This document shows, one piece after another, positions 29,437 through 38,508 of a stretch of DNA of 64,000 nucleotides. The notes below the pieces were generated by a model. It did no database searches, had not been told where the DNA came from, and worked only from the letters and a program-made list of their open reading frames with translations. Numbering within the stretch: the stretch's first letter is position 1; each line of letters starts with the position of its first letter. A program made the position numbers and the translations under genes. The stretch spans positions 46,757 to 110,756 of the forward strand of contig NZ_JAGUCN010000022.1 of NCBI RefSeq assembly GCF_018271975.1, in the 5' to 3' direction. The DNA comes from Carboxylicivirga mesophila (GTDB lineage Bacteria > Bacteroidota > Bacteroidia > Bacteroidales > Marinilabiliaceae).

Positions 29437-30234
29437 ATGATGAGAAATATTATATTTTCAATTTTAACGCTTGGGCTTATCATTTTAGTAAGTTCTTGTG
29501 AGAAAGAAAAGGCATTATACAATGGCCCAGATTTAGCTCATTTTAAAGAGACTGACGGTGCATTCTATATTCAAGATCAGGATAATCAAAAATTTGAAAT
29601 TTTAGTTGGAAGTACTACTGTATCCTCCAAAGAAAGAGTTGTAACTCTTGGTGTGGTTGAAGATGGTACTACCGCTGTTGAAGGTGGAGTATATACTGCA
29701 GATCTTAAAGTAACAATTCCTGCGGGTGAAGTATTCGGAAAACTAATCATTAATGGCAATTATGCAGAAGCTTCTCCGGATGGGGATCTATTAAAGCTCG
29801 AAATAGTGTCAGTTAGTGACGGAGAAATAGCCGATTTTAAGAATACGTATGATTTATTACTATATCAGTTTTGTCCTTTCAATATTGATGCCTTTGTTGG
29901 TGATGCGGCACACCAGGATATATGGTGGTTTGAAGATGAAAACTATTATGCAGCTACATTAGAGAAAGTAGATGATACATCTGTTAAAGTTAAGAATATG
30001 TTCTCTAATGGGAATGATATTGTTATTAAATTTGATGATTCTGACCCAGCAAACTTTGTTGTGACTATTGATGAACAGGTTGGTTGGTATAGTTCTTATT
30101 ATGAACTTGACTTCTATGTTAAGGGTAATGGTACTTTCTCGGCCTGTGCTAAAACTATTAATTATACGGTGGAACATTATAATCCAAATTTAGGTTCATA
30201 TGGAGCTAAATCAGGTATTATTATTATGCAGTAA
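29437..30234 (+). CDS. Accessory surface lipoprotein in SusCD operon 4
   Basis: 265 residues; lipobox SSC followed by EKEKALYNGPDLAHF. The first half (IQDQDNQKFEILVGSTT, TIPAGEVFGKLIINGNY) has the look of a DUF4843/DUF1735-like immunoglobulin-type domain found in SusE-position lipoproteins. The second half begins with the FCPFNIDAFVGDA segment and contains a second Cys near the end (FSACAKTINY). Probably a surface ligand-binding or structural partner of SusCD 4. Family assignment is tentative. Confidence 0.7.
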   Translation: MMRNIIFSILTLGLIILVSSCEKEKALYNGPDLAHFKETDGAFYIQDQDNQKFEILVGSTTVSSKERVVTLGVVEDGTTAVEGGVYTADLKVTIPAGEVFGKLIINGNYAEASPDGDLLKLEIVSVSDGEIADFKNTYDLLLYQFCPFNIDAFVGDAAHQDIWWFEDENYYAATLEKVDDTSVKVKNMFSNGNDIVIKFDDSDPANFVVTIDEQVGWYSSYYELDFYVKGNGTFSACAKTINYTVEHYNPNLGSYGAKSGIIIMQ

Positions 30235-30253
30235 GATTAAAGCTATTTAATAG

Positions 30254-30288
30254 AAAGAGACTGTCAAAGACGACAGTCTCTTTTTTTT
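30254..30288 (+). terminator. Terminator of SusCD operon 4
   Basis: 12-bp perfect stem (30254-30265 / 30272-30283) around GAGACTGTC/GACAGTCTC with a T tract of eight. Confidence 0.92.
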
Positions 30289-30357
30289 GTAAAAAATAAA
30301 CTCTAATTAATCTACTATTTTCTACATTTACCCTCTAAATGTTATAACCTTACATCT

Positions 30358-30762
30358 ATGAAATTTATTTGTGTTACCACTATGATGGTTTTGCTAATAG
30401 GCTGTAATTGTGCCCGGCAGACCAGTGAAAATGGATTTGAAGCCATTGTAAAAGAAGCTTTCGGAGAGTCAAGTACAATTCGTTACAATGCCAAAGGTGA
30501 TTATGCATTGGCTACTACAATGAAAGAATCCGTGCTAAACTTACCCACAAGTGCATTAAGTTACGGAATCTATAATGTCGAGAAGAAGCAACTTATTTTT
30601 AGCGAACAAATTCGTGGTGGTTCCGTAGACTGGCATAACAACACTTTTGTAATGATTAAAACCAAGCCTGAGGTACAATCAATTGATCGTGAGCAAAATA
30701 AGAAAATGGCTGTCTATTACATCAATGTGAAGACTGGAGAGAAGGTCTACAATGTTAAGTAA
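30358..30762 (+). CDS. Small hypothetical lipoprotein
   Basis: 134 residues with a lipoprotein signal peptide (MKFICVTTMMVLLIGC). After the cleavage site the sequence is soluble and unremarkable (SALSYGIYNVEKKQLIF, GGSVDWHNNTFVMIKTKPEV). I recognise no domain. It is 48 nt upstream of the large beta-propeller protein and may be co-transcribed with it, since no terminator separates them. Confidence 0.75.
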   Translation: MKFICVTTMMVLLIGCNCARQTSENGFEAIVKEAFGESSTIRYNAKGDYALATTMKESVLNLPTSALSYGIYNVEKKQLIFSEQIRGGSVDWHNNTFVMIKTKPEVQSIDREQNKKMAVYYINVKTGEKVYNVK

Positions 30763-30810
30763 TAGACTGGCAAGAACTAAATCCATACTTAAATCTTTAA
30801 TCAATATTTA

Positions 30811-33800
30811 ATGAAGAAACTATACCTAGCTTTAGTTTTGGTATTAACAGCAATAGTTATTTATTGTCTGGTACCAATCAAATCGGCTCAATCACCTGTA
30901 AAAGGTGAGAAAGCCTATACAGTTGAAGAAATTCATCAAAGAGAAATACAGCGGAAAGAAGATCGTCGTAAGCAGGGATATGCCAAGCCTGATAAGCCTG
31001 ATGAGTACTTAAATTACCTGTATTACCTTAAAACCGGTAATGATCCTAGCAAGGAGTATCCGCATAATCATCATTTGAAAGAACTTAAAAGCGCCCGAAT
31101 GAAGTCCGCGCGTTTAAAAGCAAGTAAAGCTCAATTGGATTGGGTAGAGCGTGGACCTGGAAATGTTGGTGGCCGAACTCGTGGCTTTATCATTGATCCT
31201 AAGGATAACACTGGTAATACGTGGTTTGCGGGTTCTGTTGGAGGTGGTATCTGGAAAACCTCTGATGCAGGGCAAAGCTGGGTGCCGGTATCCGATGATT
31301 GGCCAAATATGGCCGTTAGTAGTTTGGCGATTGCCCCTTCTAATCCAAACGTTCTTTATGCTGGTACAGGAGAAGGCTTTTACAACGTCGATGCTATCAT
31401 GGGTAATGGCATTTTTAAGTCTGTAGATGGTGGAGTAACATGGAATTTACTAAGTTCAACAGAAGGAAATGGAGCATTTCGCTATGTTAATCGTATAGCC
31501 ATTGATAAGGATGATGAGAACATTATATATGCAGCCACCAATTGGGGGATTTATAAGTCTTTGGACGGAGGTTTAAGCTGGGATAAGGTTTTTCAGGAAT
31601 TGTATAACAATGATCGATATGCGCGTCGTGTGCAGGATTTGAGAATGTCACCATCTAATTCTAAAGTCCTGATTGCAGGCGTTAATGACTATGGTGTCAT
31701 TCAATCTTTCGATGGAGGTATCTCATGGAAGCTGGTGAATGCAATAGCAGAGGGGCGCATCGAGGTATGTATTTCTGCTTTGGACAATGATATTATGTAT
31801 GCCCTAAGCTCAAAATCTAACTTATCAATGTCGGTCGATGGTGGTGACAACTGGGTAGACGTCACTTTTTCGGGTACTTCTACTACATATTTAGGTGGGC
31901 AAGGCTGGTATAACAACACAATGGTGGCCAACCCTATTGATAAAACCAAATTGTTTATTGGAGGTGTTGATTTATTTAATGTAACCACTGAAGAAGGGGC
32001 ATCCAATGGAACTACCTCTTTTGATATCATTGATAATACCAATACGTATTTCGTTTACGGAGACCTTGAGGGGGACTTCCTGGGTGGAGGTATTGCCATC
32101 TCTAGTGATAATATTGAAGGTATAGGTGCTATTGAAATACGTTTTGGTGGTGCAAACTCGCAAAAAGCACACCGTTTTACTGTAGAAAATGTATCAGCTG
32201 TGGTGGATGCTGGTGAGTATGCATATGCCGATTACGTTGATGTACCATTTGAAGCTTGGGATACAGAGAGTGGAAAACAATTGATGGTGTCATTCAGGGA
32301 TGCAGATAATAATGGAGGCTTCAATTTAACTGCTAGTAGTCTGGAGCAGTTAGTTGTGCATAGCAGTGATTACAATGCAACAACGGCCTCAGCAACAATT
32401 GCTGTTGATGGTGGCGTCGCCACAGATAGAGTTGCAATGGTTTATCCAAAATTGATTGAGGGACTTGCCTGGGAGCCTGCCTCAATGGTTGATGCCACGC
32501 TGGTGCTTGATAAGATCGAAGTGAAAGCACAGTCAATGACTTATTCGAAAATCAGTAAATGGAATGCTGATATTGCGGCCTCCGATTATGTACATGCCGA
32601 TCATCATAACCTCATTGTAGATACCAATAATGGAAATCCATTCAGGTTAATTAGTTGTAACGATGGAGGTGTGGCTGTTTCAGATGACGGTGGCAATGGT
32701 TGGACTAGTCCAAATGATGGCTATAATACTTCTCAATTTTATGGAGTAACGCGCCATCCGGAACTGAACCGTTATGCAGGAGGTTTGCAAGATAATGGTA
32801 CCTGGATGTCTGGTGAGAACCCGGAGAATCTTACAGCATGGAGTGAAGTAGCTGGTGGAGATGGATTTTCAACAGTTTGGAATCAGTCTGATCCTAATAA
32901 AATTGTAGGTTGCTATTATAATAATACGCTCTTTGGTACATATGATGGAGGAGCAAATTGGGTGGATCTTAAGAGCGTACACGGCTATTACGATGGTGAT
33001 GTATCTCCGTTTATTACCCGAATCACTAATTCAAAAAGTAATCCGGATTTACTGTTGGTAGGTAGTAAGAATGGTATTTCTACTTCTGAAGACTTTGGAT
33101 TAAGCTGGAAACTTGTATCCGTACCTGCTGCAGCCTGGAGTCAGGGGGGGTATAATCCACAAACGGCAATTAGTCCGGTCAATCCACGATATATTTGGGC
33201 CGGAACAACAGTTTCAGCCAGCCAGCCATTGGCTTTGTCAAAAGATGGGGGTGCTACTTACCAACTGGTTAGTTCTCCATTTGATACGCATGACGCTAAC
33301 ATTTCACGTATCATTGCGCATCCAACTGATGAAAATTCAGCTTTTGTGTTGTTCTCGTTATATGGAGCACCGAAAATTTACGAAACAAATGACTTGGGTG
33401 AAACCTGGAAAGAACTTTCTGGTTTTGGTACTTCAGGAACAAGTAATAATGGTTTTCCAAATGTGGCTGTGTTTACATTAATTGTTATGCCCCATAATCC
33501 GGATATTATTTGGGTAGGAACAGAAATTGGTTTATTTGAATCAACAGATGGTGGCAACACCTGGTTGTATGCTGATAATGGCTTGCCTGCCGTTTGTATC
33601 TGGGATATGAAGATTATTGGAAAGCAGGTTGTTGTAGGAACGCACGGCAGAGGAGTATGGACAGTGGATATACCAGACTTGCCCGGAGATATTGAAAGAC
33701 CCGTTGTACGAGGCGGTAAACATCCGCTTGGTAAAATAGCCGTTGAAATAACTCTGGCAAGGGATTATGATAAAGTGGAACTTTTTATTGATGATGAATT

Positions 33801-34773
33801 GAATAAAACATATACCAATGTTGTTGCAGGTACTATCAATGAAGAGATAGAACTAGTTTCAGCATCATCAAAAATTGGTATTCAAGCAAAAGGAATTGTT
33901 GGTGATGCTGCGGTGGCATCCAACTACATAGATATTGACAATTATACTTTAAAAACTCCTGTGCAGAAGTATATGAATGCCTTTTCACTCAACAAATATG
34001 ATTTTATTGGGTCTTCATTTCGTGTGTCCAGGGAGCTATTTAATGATTGGGCGATTCATACCGATCATCCATACGGGGAGAACGAGGAACTTACCTACGT
34101 GTTGAGTTATCCAGTTGAAGTACTGGAGGAAGGTAAAGCGCTTCTATCATATCGTGATATAGCATTGGTAGAACCAGGAGAGGCAGGAACAAGTTTTGGT
34201 GATGATGAATTCTGGGACTATGTAGTTGTCGAAGCCACAAAAGATGGTATTAACTGGCTGCCATTAGCTGATGGCTATGATGTAAATAAGGATTCTAAAT
34301 GGAAAGCCTTTGCAGAATCTGATATTAATGCTACTCCAAATACTGCGGATATGTTTGTTGAGCATACCATCAATTTGCACGATAATTTTGCAGAAGGCGA
34401 TATCATTCTTATCCGATTCCGTTTATATTCTGATACCTACACTGTTGGATGGGGATGGGTGATTGATGATTTAATTATTCAGGAAACCGGTACAAGCATT
34501 AGTCCAATTAAGGGCGATGACAATGGCGTATTTAGGGTTGGGCCTAATCCGGCCACGTCCTTTGTTGATTTGATATTAGAGTCTGATGAAAGAGGTGAGG
34601 TATCAGTTGTTATTTATGATATGGCGGGAAGAGCTATTGTAGTAAGAGATTTCTACAAAAATTCAGCTAACTGGACACAGCAGTTACAGTTGGGTGAAAT
34701 GCCCAAAGGAATGAAGATTATAACCATGAGTATTAATGGTAAGACCTATAAGCAAAAGCTATTAATTAAATAG
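30811..34773 (+). CDS. Giant BNR/sortilin-type beta-propeller protein with T9SS sorting domain
   Basis: 1320 residues. An N-terminal signal/anchor (about 5-22) is followed by a charged linker and then WVERGPGNVGGRTRGFIIDP, the usual entry into BNR/Asp-box propeller proteins (photosystem-stability-factor/VPS10-like). Many Asp-box repeats are visible (SDAGQSW, VDGGVTW, LDGGLSW, FDGGISW, VDGGDNW, YDGGANW, SEDFGLSW, TDGGNTW). The propeller is interrupted around residues 390-575 by an inserted beta-rich domain with Asn/Asp-rich segments. After the propeller come a linker domain, a jelly-roll-like domain (about 1080-1240) and a T9SS sorting domain (FRVGPNPATSFVDL ... KQKLLIK). Secreted and surface-attached or released; proteins of this class are often annotated as glycosidases, but no catalytic residues can be assigned. 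Followed by a terminator. Confidence 0.88.
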   Translation: MKKLYLALVLVLTAIVIYCLVPIKSAQSPVKGEKAYTVEEIHQREIQRKEDRRKQGYAKPDKPDEYLNYLYYLKTGNDPSKEYPHNHHLKELKSARMKSARLKASKAQLDWVERGPGNVGGRTRGFIIDPKDNTGNTWFAGSVGGGIWKTSDAGQSWVPVSDDWPNMAVSSLAIAPSNPNVLYAGTGEGFYNVDAIMGNGIFKSVDGGVTWNLLSSTEGNGAFRYVNRIAIDKDDENIIYAATNWGIYKSLDGGLSWDKVFQELYNNDRYARRVQDLRMSPSNSKVLIAGVNDYGVIQSFDGGISWKLVNAIAEGRIEVCISALDNDIMYALSSKSNLSMSVDGGDNWVDVTFSGTSTTYLGGQGWYNNTMVANPIDKTKLFIGGVDLFNVTTEEGASNGTTSFDIIDNTNTYFVYGDLEGDFLGGGIAISSDNIEGIGAIEIRFGGANSQKAHRFTVENVSAVVDAGEYAYADYVDVPFEAWDTESGKQLMVSFRDADNNGGFNLTASSLEQLVVHSSDYNATTASATIAVDGGVATDRVAMVYPKLIEGLAWEPASMVDATLVLDKIEVKAQSMTYSKISKWNADIAASDYVHADHHNLIVDTNNGNPFRLISCNDGGVAVSDDGGNGWTSPNDGYNTSQFYGVTRHPELNRYAGGLQDNGTWMSGENPENLTAWSEVAGGDGFSTVWNQSDPNKIVGCYYNNTLFGTYDGGANWVDLKSVHGYYDGDVSPFITRITNSKSNPDLLLVGSKNGISTSEDFGLSWKLVSVPAAAWSQGGYNPQTAISPVNPRYIWAGTTVSASQPLALSKDGGATYQLVSSPFDTHDANISRIIAHPTDENSAFVLFSLYGAPKIYETNDLGETWKELSGFGTSGTSNNGFPNVAVFTLIVMPHNPDIIWVGTEIGLFESTDGGNTWLYADNGLPAVCIWDMKIIGKQVVVGTHGRGVWTVDIPDLPGDIERPVVRGGKHPLGKIAVEITLARDYDKVELFIDDELNKTYTNVVAGTINEEIELVSASSKIGIQAKGIVGDAAVASNYIDIDNYTLKTPVQKYMNAFSLNKYDFIGSSFRVSRELFNDWAIHTDHPYGENEELTYVLSYPVEVLEEGKALLSYRDIALVEPGEAGTSFGDDEFWDYVVVEATKDGINWLPLADGYDVNKDSKWKAFAESDINATPNTADMFVEHTINLHDNFAEGDIILIRFRLYSDTYTVGWGWVIDDLIIQETGTSISPIKGDDNGVFRVGPNPATSFVDLILESDERGEVSVVIYDMAGRAIVVRDFYKNSANWTQQLQLGEMPKGMKIITMSINGKTYKQKLLIK

Positions 34774-34792
34774 GAACGTTTATTACAGAAGG

Positions 34793-34821
34793 AAAGAGGC
34801 GCATTAAGCGCCTCTTTTTTT
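34793..34821 (+). terminator. Terminator after the propeller gene
   Basis: AAAGAGGCGC (34793-34802) / GCGCCTCTTT (34808-34817), loop of 5 nt, then a T tract. Confidence 0.92.
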
Positions 34822-34956
34822 GTCCAAATATTTTACCTGCCTTCAGTAATTTAGATTGAACATTAAATAAACCCTGTATTAGTTGTTATATAAGGATTTT
34901 GAGAAATCGTTATTTAGAATGATACGCATTAAAAAAGATAAAAGCATCCGAAAATA

Positions 34957-34987
34957 TTGTAAGGAATGTTCTTTTGAAGTATATTTG
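34957..34987 (+). promoter_or_regulatory. Promoter of the ECF sigma gene
   Basis: TTG at 34957-34959, 20-bp spacing, TATATTTG at 34980-34987 (exact TAnnTTTG). Predicted leader of about 29 nt. Confidence 0.6.
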
Positions 34988-35022
34988 TTCAACAATTTTG
35001 TAACGAAGTAAAACACAACGAT

Positions 35023-35523
35023 ATGACCGCAGTACAATTTGATCAACGATTACTTAGCATGCAGGATAAGCTTTTGTACTTTGCATTAAGTTTAACTGCC
35101 AATGATGAAGATGCACGCGATTTGTTGCAGGAAACAACGCTGAAGGCACTGACTTACCGTGACCAGTTTGTGAATAATACCAACTTTAAAGCTTGGGTAT
35201 TTACAATTATGAAGAACACCTTTATTAACAACTATCGCCGTGTGCAGAAAACTAGAAGCACATTCGACAGTACTGAAGATGCTATTCGTGCGGCCTATAA
35301 AAGGAATTACGCATCCGAAACGCCGGAAAATGTTTATGCTGTAATGGAAATGAATTCTAAGGTCGAAAAGTTGGATGATGAATTCAGAATTCCGTTTAAA
35401 ATGCATACGCAAGGATTTAAATACAAGGAGATTGCGGAAAAGCTGGATTTACCGATTGGTACAGTCAAGAGCCGTATTTTCTTTACCCGTAAGAAGTTGC
35501 AGGAAATGCTTAAGGATAAATAG
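35023..35523 (+). CDS. RNA polymerase ECF-type sigma factor
   Basis: 166 residues, the length of ECF sigma factors. Region 2 is seen as LLYFALSLTANDEDARDLLQETTLKAL and NFKAWVFTIMKNTFINNYRR; region 4 as GFKYKEIAEKLDLPIGTVKSRIFFTRKKL (helix-turn-helix contacting the -35 element). It lacks regions 1 and 3. No anti-sigma gene is adjacent and it is followed by its own terminator, so it is a single-gene unit; such orphan ECFs in Bacteroidota are usually controlled at expression level or by a distant anti-sigma factor. Its regulon cannot be inferred here. Confidence 0.95.
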   Translation: MTAVQFDQRLLSMQDKLLYFALSLTANDEDARDLLQETTLKALTYRDQFVNNTNFKAWVFTIMKNTFINNYRRVQKTRSTFDSTEDAIRAAYKRNYASETPENVYAVMEMNSKVEKLDDEFRIPFKMHTQGFKYKEIAEKLDLPIGTVKSRIFFTRKKLQEMLKDK

Positions 35524-35545
35524 ATTTCTGTTTTGAAAACATATT

Positions 35546-35581
35546 AACCGGTGTAAATTTGTAATTTGCACCGGTTTTTTA
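35546..35581 (+). terminator. Terminator of the ECF sigma gene
   Basis: AACCGGTGTAAATT (35546-35559) / AATTTGCACCGGTT (35563-35576, one G-U pair) followed by a T tract. Confidence 0.9.
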
Positions 35582-35681
35582 TTAATAAATAAAGTATTTT
35601 GGGGAAGATATTCCTCTCGGGTTTGACTAATTAAAGGAAAAAAGTTAAAAATACTTAGATTAAATCTTAGCGATATTATAT

Positions 35682-36143
35682 ATGAACGAACAAAGCAAAA
35701 TTAAACGATACGAGCGCGTATATGAACAGATTAAAGAGCTCATTCAGGCAACGACTAACCCAGTGTCGCGCATGGCCACAATTAATGCTATTCTGCATCA
35801 TAAATTTAGCTATTACTATTGGACTGGCTTTTATGAATTAATTGAAGGTGAATTGCTGGTAGGGGCCTATCAGGGACCCGTTGCATGCCTAAAGTTAAAA
35901 AAGGATACAGGTGTTTGCTGGGCCGGCATAAATAGTGGAGAAACTGTTGTGGTTGATAATGTGCATGATTTTCCGGGACATATTGCGTGCTCATCGGCCA
36001 GCAATTCAGAAATTGTAGTACCCGTTTTTGATAAAGAAAAGCGTGTGGTAGCCGTATTGGATGTCGATAGTAAGGAATACTCTGCATTTGACCAGGCTGA
36101 TAAAGTAGGGTTAGAAAAGATTGTTGCACTAATTTACGGATAA
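35682..36143 (+). CDS. msrC: Free methionine-(R)-sulfoxide reductase (GAF domain)
   Basis: 153-residue single GAF domain. The three redox cysteines of the fRMsr family are present with the same spacing as in the E. coli enzyme: Cys in GPVAC, Cys 10 residues on in TGVC, and Cys 24 residues later in GHIACSSASNSEIVVP. The conserved DVDS segment near the C-terminus is also seen. It reduces free methionine-R-sulfoxide using thioredoxin in the cytoplasm. The stop codon overlaps the ATG of the next gene by 1 nt (TAATG), so it is translationally coupled to the SDR and probably heads the folate-related operon. Confidence 0.93.
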   Translation: MNEQSKIKRYERVYEQIKELIQATTNPVSRMATINAILHHKFSYYYWTGFYELIEGELLVGAYQGPVACLKLKKDTGVCWAGINSGETVVVDNVHDFPGHIACSSASNSEIVVPVFDKEKRVVAVLDVDSKEYSAFDQADKVGLEKIVALIYG

Positions 36144-36862
36144 TGAATAAGCAGGTGTTAATTACAGGGGGAGCCAAGCGTGTAGGCAGGTATTTGTCAC
36201 AGCATTTTGCAAGGGCTGGATACGATGTGCTGATTCATGTTAACCAAAGCCAGAAGGAAGGGGAGTTATTGGTGACTGAGTTGAGTGAAAAATATCCTGA
36301 CCAGCAGTTTGTACTCTTGACCTACAATTTAAGCGATTGGAAGCAACTGCCTGCCTATATTAAGCAGGCGTTTGACGATTATGGTTTACCCGATGTAATT
36401 ATTCATAACGCCAGCCGTTATGCGCCAGGTTATTTGCACGAGGCTTCGGTACAAACTATGGAAGAGATGATGGCCATTCACTTGTATGCCCCTATGATTA
36501 TTGGGCAGCAGTATCGTAAAGTCGGAGGACATGGATCTATTATTAACCTGTTAGATACAGCCATCATTACCAATGATACGTCGCATGCCATGTATCTGTT
36601 AGCTAAGAAGAGTTTGGCAGAATATACCAAAATGTCTGCCTTAGAATGGGCGCCTGAAATAAGAGTGAATGGCATAGCGCTTGGTCCTGTACTGCCACCG
36701 GAAGGCAAAGATAATAGTTTTTTTAATTCAGTGGTTGAAAGTACACCGCTGAAAAACAAAGTGGAACTGGCTAATATTACATCAACCATCGATTTTATTA
36801 TTGCTAATGAAAACATGAGTGGCCAGATTATCTATTGTGATTCTGCTCAACATTTAATATAG
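36143..36862 (+). CDS. SDR oxidoreductase, pteridine-reductase-like
   Basis: 239 residues, classical short-chain dehydrogenase. The cofactor motif TGGAKRVGR carries the Arg typical of NADPH-dependent pteridine reductases (PTR1/FolM) rather than the common TGxxxGIG. NAS after DVIIHN and the catalytic Y-L-L-A-K (YxxxK) are present; the C-terminus (GQIIYCDSAQHL) replaces the usual GQxxxVDGG. Its position directly before folB and folK supports a role in pterin reduction, for instance dihydromonapterin or dihydrofolate reduction as in FolM, but the substrate is inference. Confidence 0.85.
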   Translation: MNKQVLITGGAKRVGRYLSQHFARAGYDVLIHVNQSQKEGELLVTELSEKYPDQQFVLLTYNLSDWKQLPAYIKQAFDDYGLPDVIIHNASRYAPGYLHEASVQTMEEMMAIHLYAPMIIGQQYRKVGGHGSIINLLDTAIITNDTSHAMYLLAKKSLAEYTKMSALEWAPEIRVNGIALGPVLPPEGKDNSFFNSVVESTPLKNKVELANITSTIDFIIANENMSGQIIYCDSAQHLI

Positions 36863-36896
36863 TTGTTCGTTTTATCCATAGACCAAAAACTATACT

Positions 36897-37247
36897 ATGG
36901 GTAAATTAAAAATAAAGAACTTGTTGATTCGGAGTTATGTTGGCTTTAATCCACATGAAATTGGTAAGCGACAAGATGTAATGCTGAATATCACCATTCA
37001 CTATGCATGTGGCAACGAAGAACTAAGTGATTTGCCCGATGATGCCCTTGATTATCGCACCATTACAAAACAAATTATCGAGAAGGTAGAGAATAGCCGC
37101 TTTAACTTGCTCGAAGCACTAGTGCGTATGGTTCTCGACACTATTATGCAGTATGAGCGGGTTCAGTCGGCCGAAGTAGAGGTGGATAAGCTGCATGCAT
37201 TGCGTTTCTCCGAGAGTGTTTCGATTACTCTTTCAGCTCAAAAATAA
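36897..37247 (+). CDS. folB: Dihydroneopterin aldolase
   Basis: 116 residues, the size of FolB. It converts 7,8-dihydroneopterin to 6-hydroxymethyl-7,8-dihydropterin and glycolaldehyde. Family marks are the N-terminal LKIKNLLIRSYVGFNPHEIGKRQDV, the central ALDYRTITKQIIEKVENSRFNLLEAL (LLExL pterin-pocket region), and the catalytic Lys in VDKLHALRFSESVSITL. folK follows after 20 nt, in pathway order. Confidence 0.95.
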   Translation: MGKLKIKNLLIRSYVGFNPHEIGKRQDVMLNITIHYACGNEELSDLPDDALDYRTITKQIIEKVENSRFNLLEALVRMVLDTIMQYERVQSAEVEVDKLHALRFSESVSITLSAQK

Positions 37248-37267
37248 ATGCTTTATAATTTTAGCCA

Positions 37268-37660
37268 ATGAAACAAGATAGTGCAGTATATGCCGTTATA
37301 GGACTTGGCTCAAATATTAATGCCGAGGCGAAAATACCAGAAGCCTTGCATGAGCTTAATCGGATTGCAGAAGTCATTAAAACTTCCAAGGTGATGACTA
37401 CACAACCAATTGGGATTACCGAACAGGCCGATTTTTCAAATAGTGCGGCTCTCATACTGGTGAACATGCCTTTTGAAGTGTTGAACACAAAGCTAAAGGC
37501 GATAGAAGACAAAATGGGAAGGGATAGGAGCCGACCCAAATTTGGTCCGCGCGAAATTGATCTGGATATTGTTGTTTACGACGATGAGATTACAGATGAT
37601 GATTATTATACCCGTGATTTTTTGAAGGAGTTGGTTAATCAGGTGTGGACAAAAAAATAG
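37268..37660 (+). CDS. folK: HPPK (6-hydroxymethyldihydropterin pyrophosphokinase), short form
   Basis: 130 residues. It transfers pyrophosphate from ATP to 6-hydroxymethyl-7,8-dihydropterin. The N-terminal IGLGSNI and the signature RDRSRPKFGPREIDLDIVVYD (both Mg-binding Asp) are intact. Typical HPPKs are about 155-170 residues and continue with a HPxxxxRxFVxxPL segment; here the sequence stops 20 residues after the signature with DYYTRDFLKELVNQVWTKK, so that segment is absent. No frameshift is obvious: a terminator stem starts at the stop codon. Either a genuinely short variant or a C-terminal truncation. Confidence 0.88.
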   Translation: MKQDSAVYAVIGLGSNINAEAKIPEALHELNRIAEVIKTSKVMTTQPIGITEQADFSNSAALILVNMPFEVLNTKLKAIEDKMGRDRSRPKFGPREIDLDIVVYDDEITDDDYYTRDFLKELVNQVWTKK

Positions 37661-37684
37661 AGTTGGCTCGCCAGAACCAACTCT
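37650..37684 (-). terminator. Terminator for the outer-membrane protein gene
   Basis: AGAGTTGG (37659-37666) / CCAACTCT (37677-37684). On the minus strand the stem is followed by ATTTTTTT, so it terminates transcription coming from 37735-38508 and overlaps the 3' end of folK. Confidence 0.7.
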
Positions 37685-37734
37685 ACACCTTTATCACCAT
37701 TATTAACCTAACCTTTGCTAGGTATGAAAAGAAA

Positions 37735-38508
37735 TTACAGTTTAAAACTCTTGCCGATATTTAACGAGAACCATAGCAGGTCTTTATCTATTCCTGTTGG
37801 CTCAAGTGCCTTCATTGTTCTCTGATAATTAATACCTGTACGCAAAGATATTGCCTTAATATTAAAGGAACATGACAAATGTTGTGAGAAGAATCCCCAA
37901 CCGGGCTCAATACGGTTGTCTACAGCTCCTTGGTTATTGCTAATCACAGACTTAGCTTCTAGATTGACCTTCTTGTAACTTTTGTTAAATTTCATTAAAA
38001 ATTCATGAATGCCAGCAGCGCGTATGTTCATGTCCCTACCCAGTTGATGATAGTAGTAAAAATCATAACCGGTTGTTAGCTTCAGACCGTTACTTTTGGA
38101 TAACATAAACGGAAAATGAATGCCTGCATTATATTTCATACCCTGGTAATAGTCCTGTTTGTCCGACTCTTCGTTAATTGGCAGATACCAGTAGTTAACA
38201 TAGCCATGCAGGTTTATATTCCAATTCTGTTCTTGTTTGTAAATATTAACACTGTGATCGATTATGATGTCCCACTCATCCAGCGCATGAAATTGTCTGT
38301 CATATGGAAGGCTGAACCAGGCCATAACAGTTGGGCCATTGTTAAAACTATAATACACGCCAGGTTGAAAACAGGCCTGATTGGCACTTAATGTGCGGCC
38401 GTGGGCAATGTAGTTAGTAGTGTTTCCCCAGTCGACGCTTAGGTTATTTTGGGCGTCAACCTGTGTCGCAATGACAGCAAATAGAGCCATCAAAACTAAT
38501 TTTTTCAT
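37735..38508 (-). CDS. Predicted outer-membrane beta-barrel protein
   Basis: 257 residues. Sec signal peptide MKKLVLMALFAVIATQVDAQ, then alternating aromatic/hydrophobic strands (NLSVDWGNTTNYIAHGR, WNINLHGYVNYWYLP, LKLTTGYDFYYYHQLGRDMNI) and a last strand ending in LNIGKSFKL, all consistent with a 10-12-strand barrel. No channel or enzyme signature is recognised. Single-gene unit, convergent with folK. Confidence 0.75.
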   Translation of the reverse strand: MKKLVLMALFAVIATQVDAQNNLSVDWGNTTNYIAHGRTLSANQACFQPGVYYSFNNGPTVMAWFSLPYDRQFHALDEWDIIIDHSVNIYKQEQNWNINLHGYVNYWYLPINEESDKQDYYQGMKYNAGIHFPFMLSKSNGLKLTTGYDFYYYHQLGRDMNIRAAGIHEFLMKFNKSYKKVNLEAKSVISNNQGAVDNRIEPGWGFFSQHLSCSFNIKAISLRTGINYQRTMKALEPTGIDKDLLWFSLNIGKSFKL

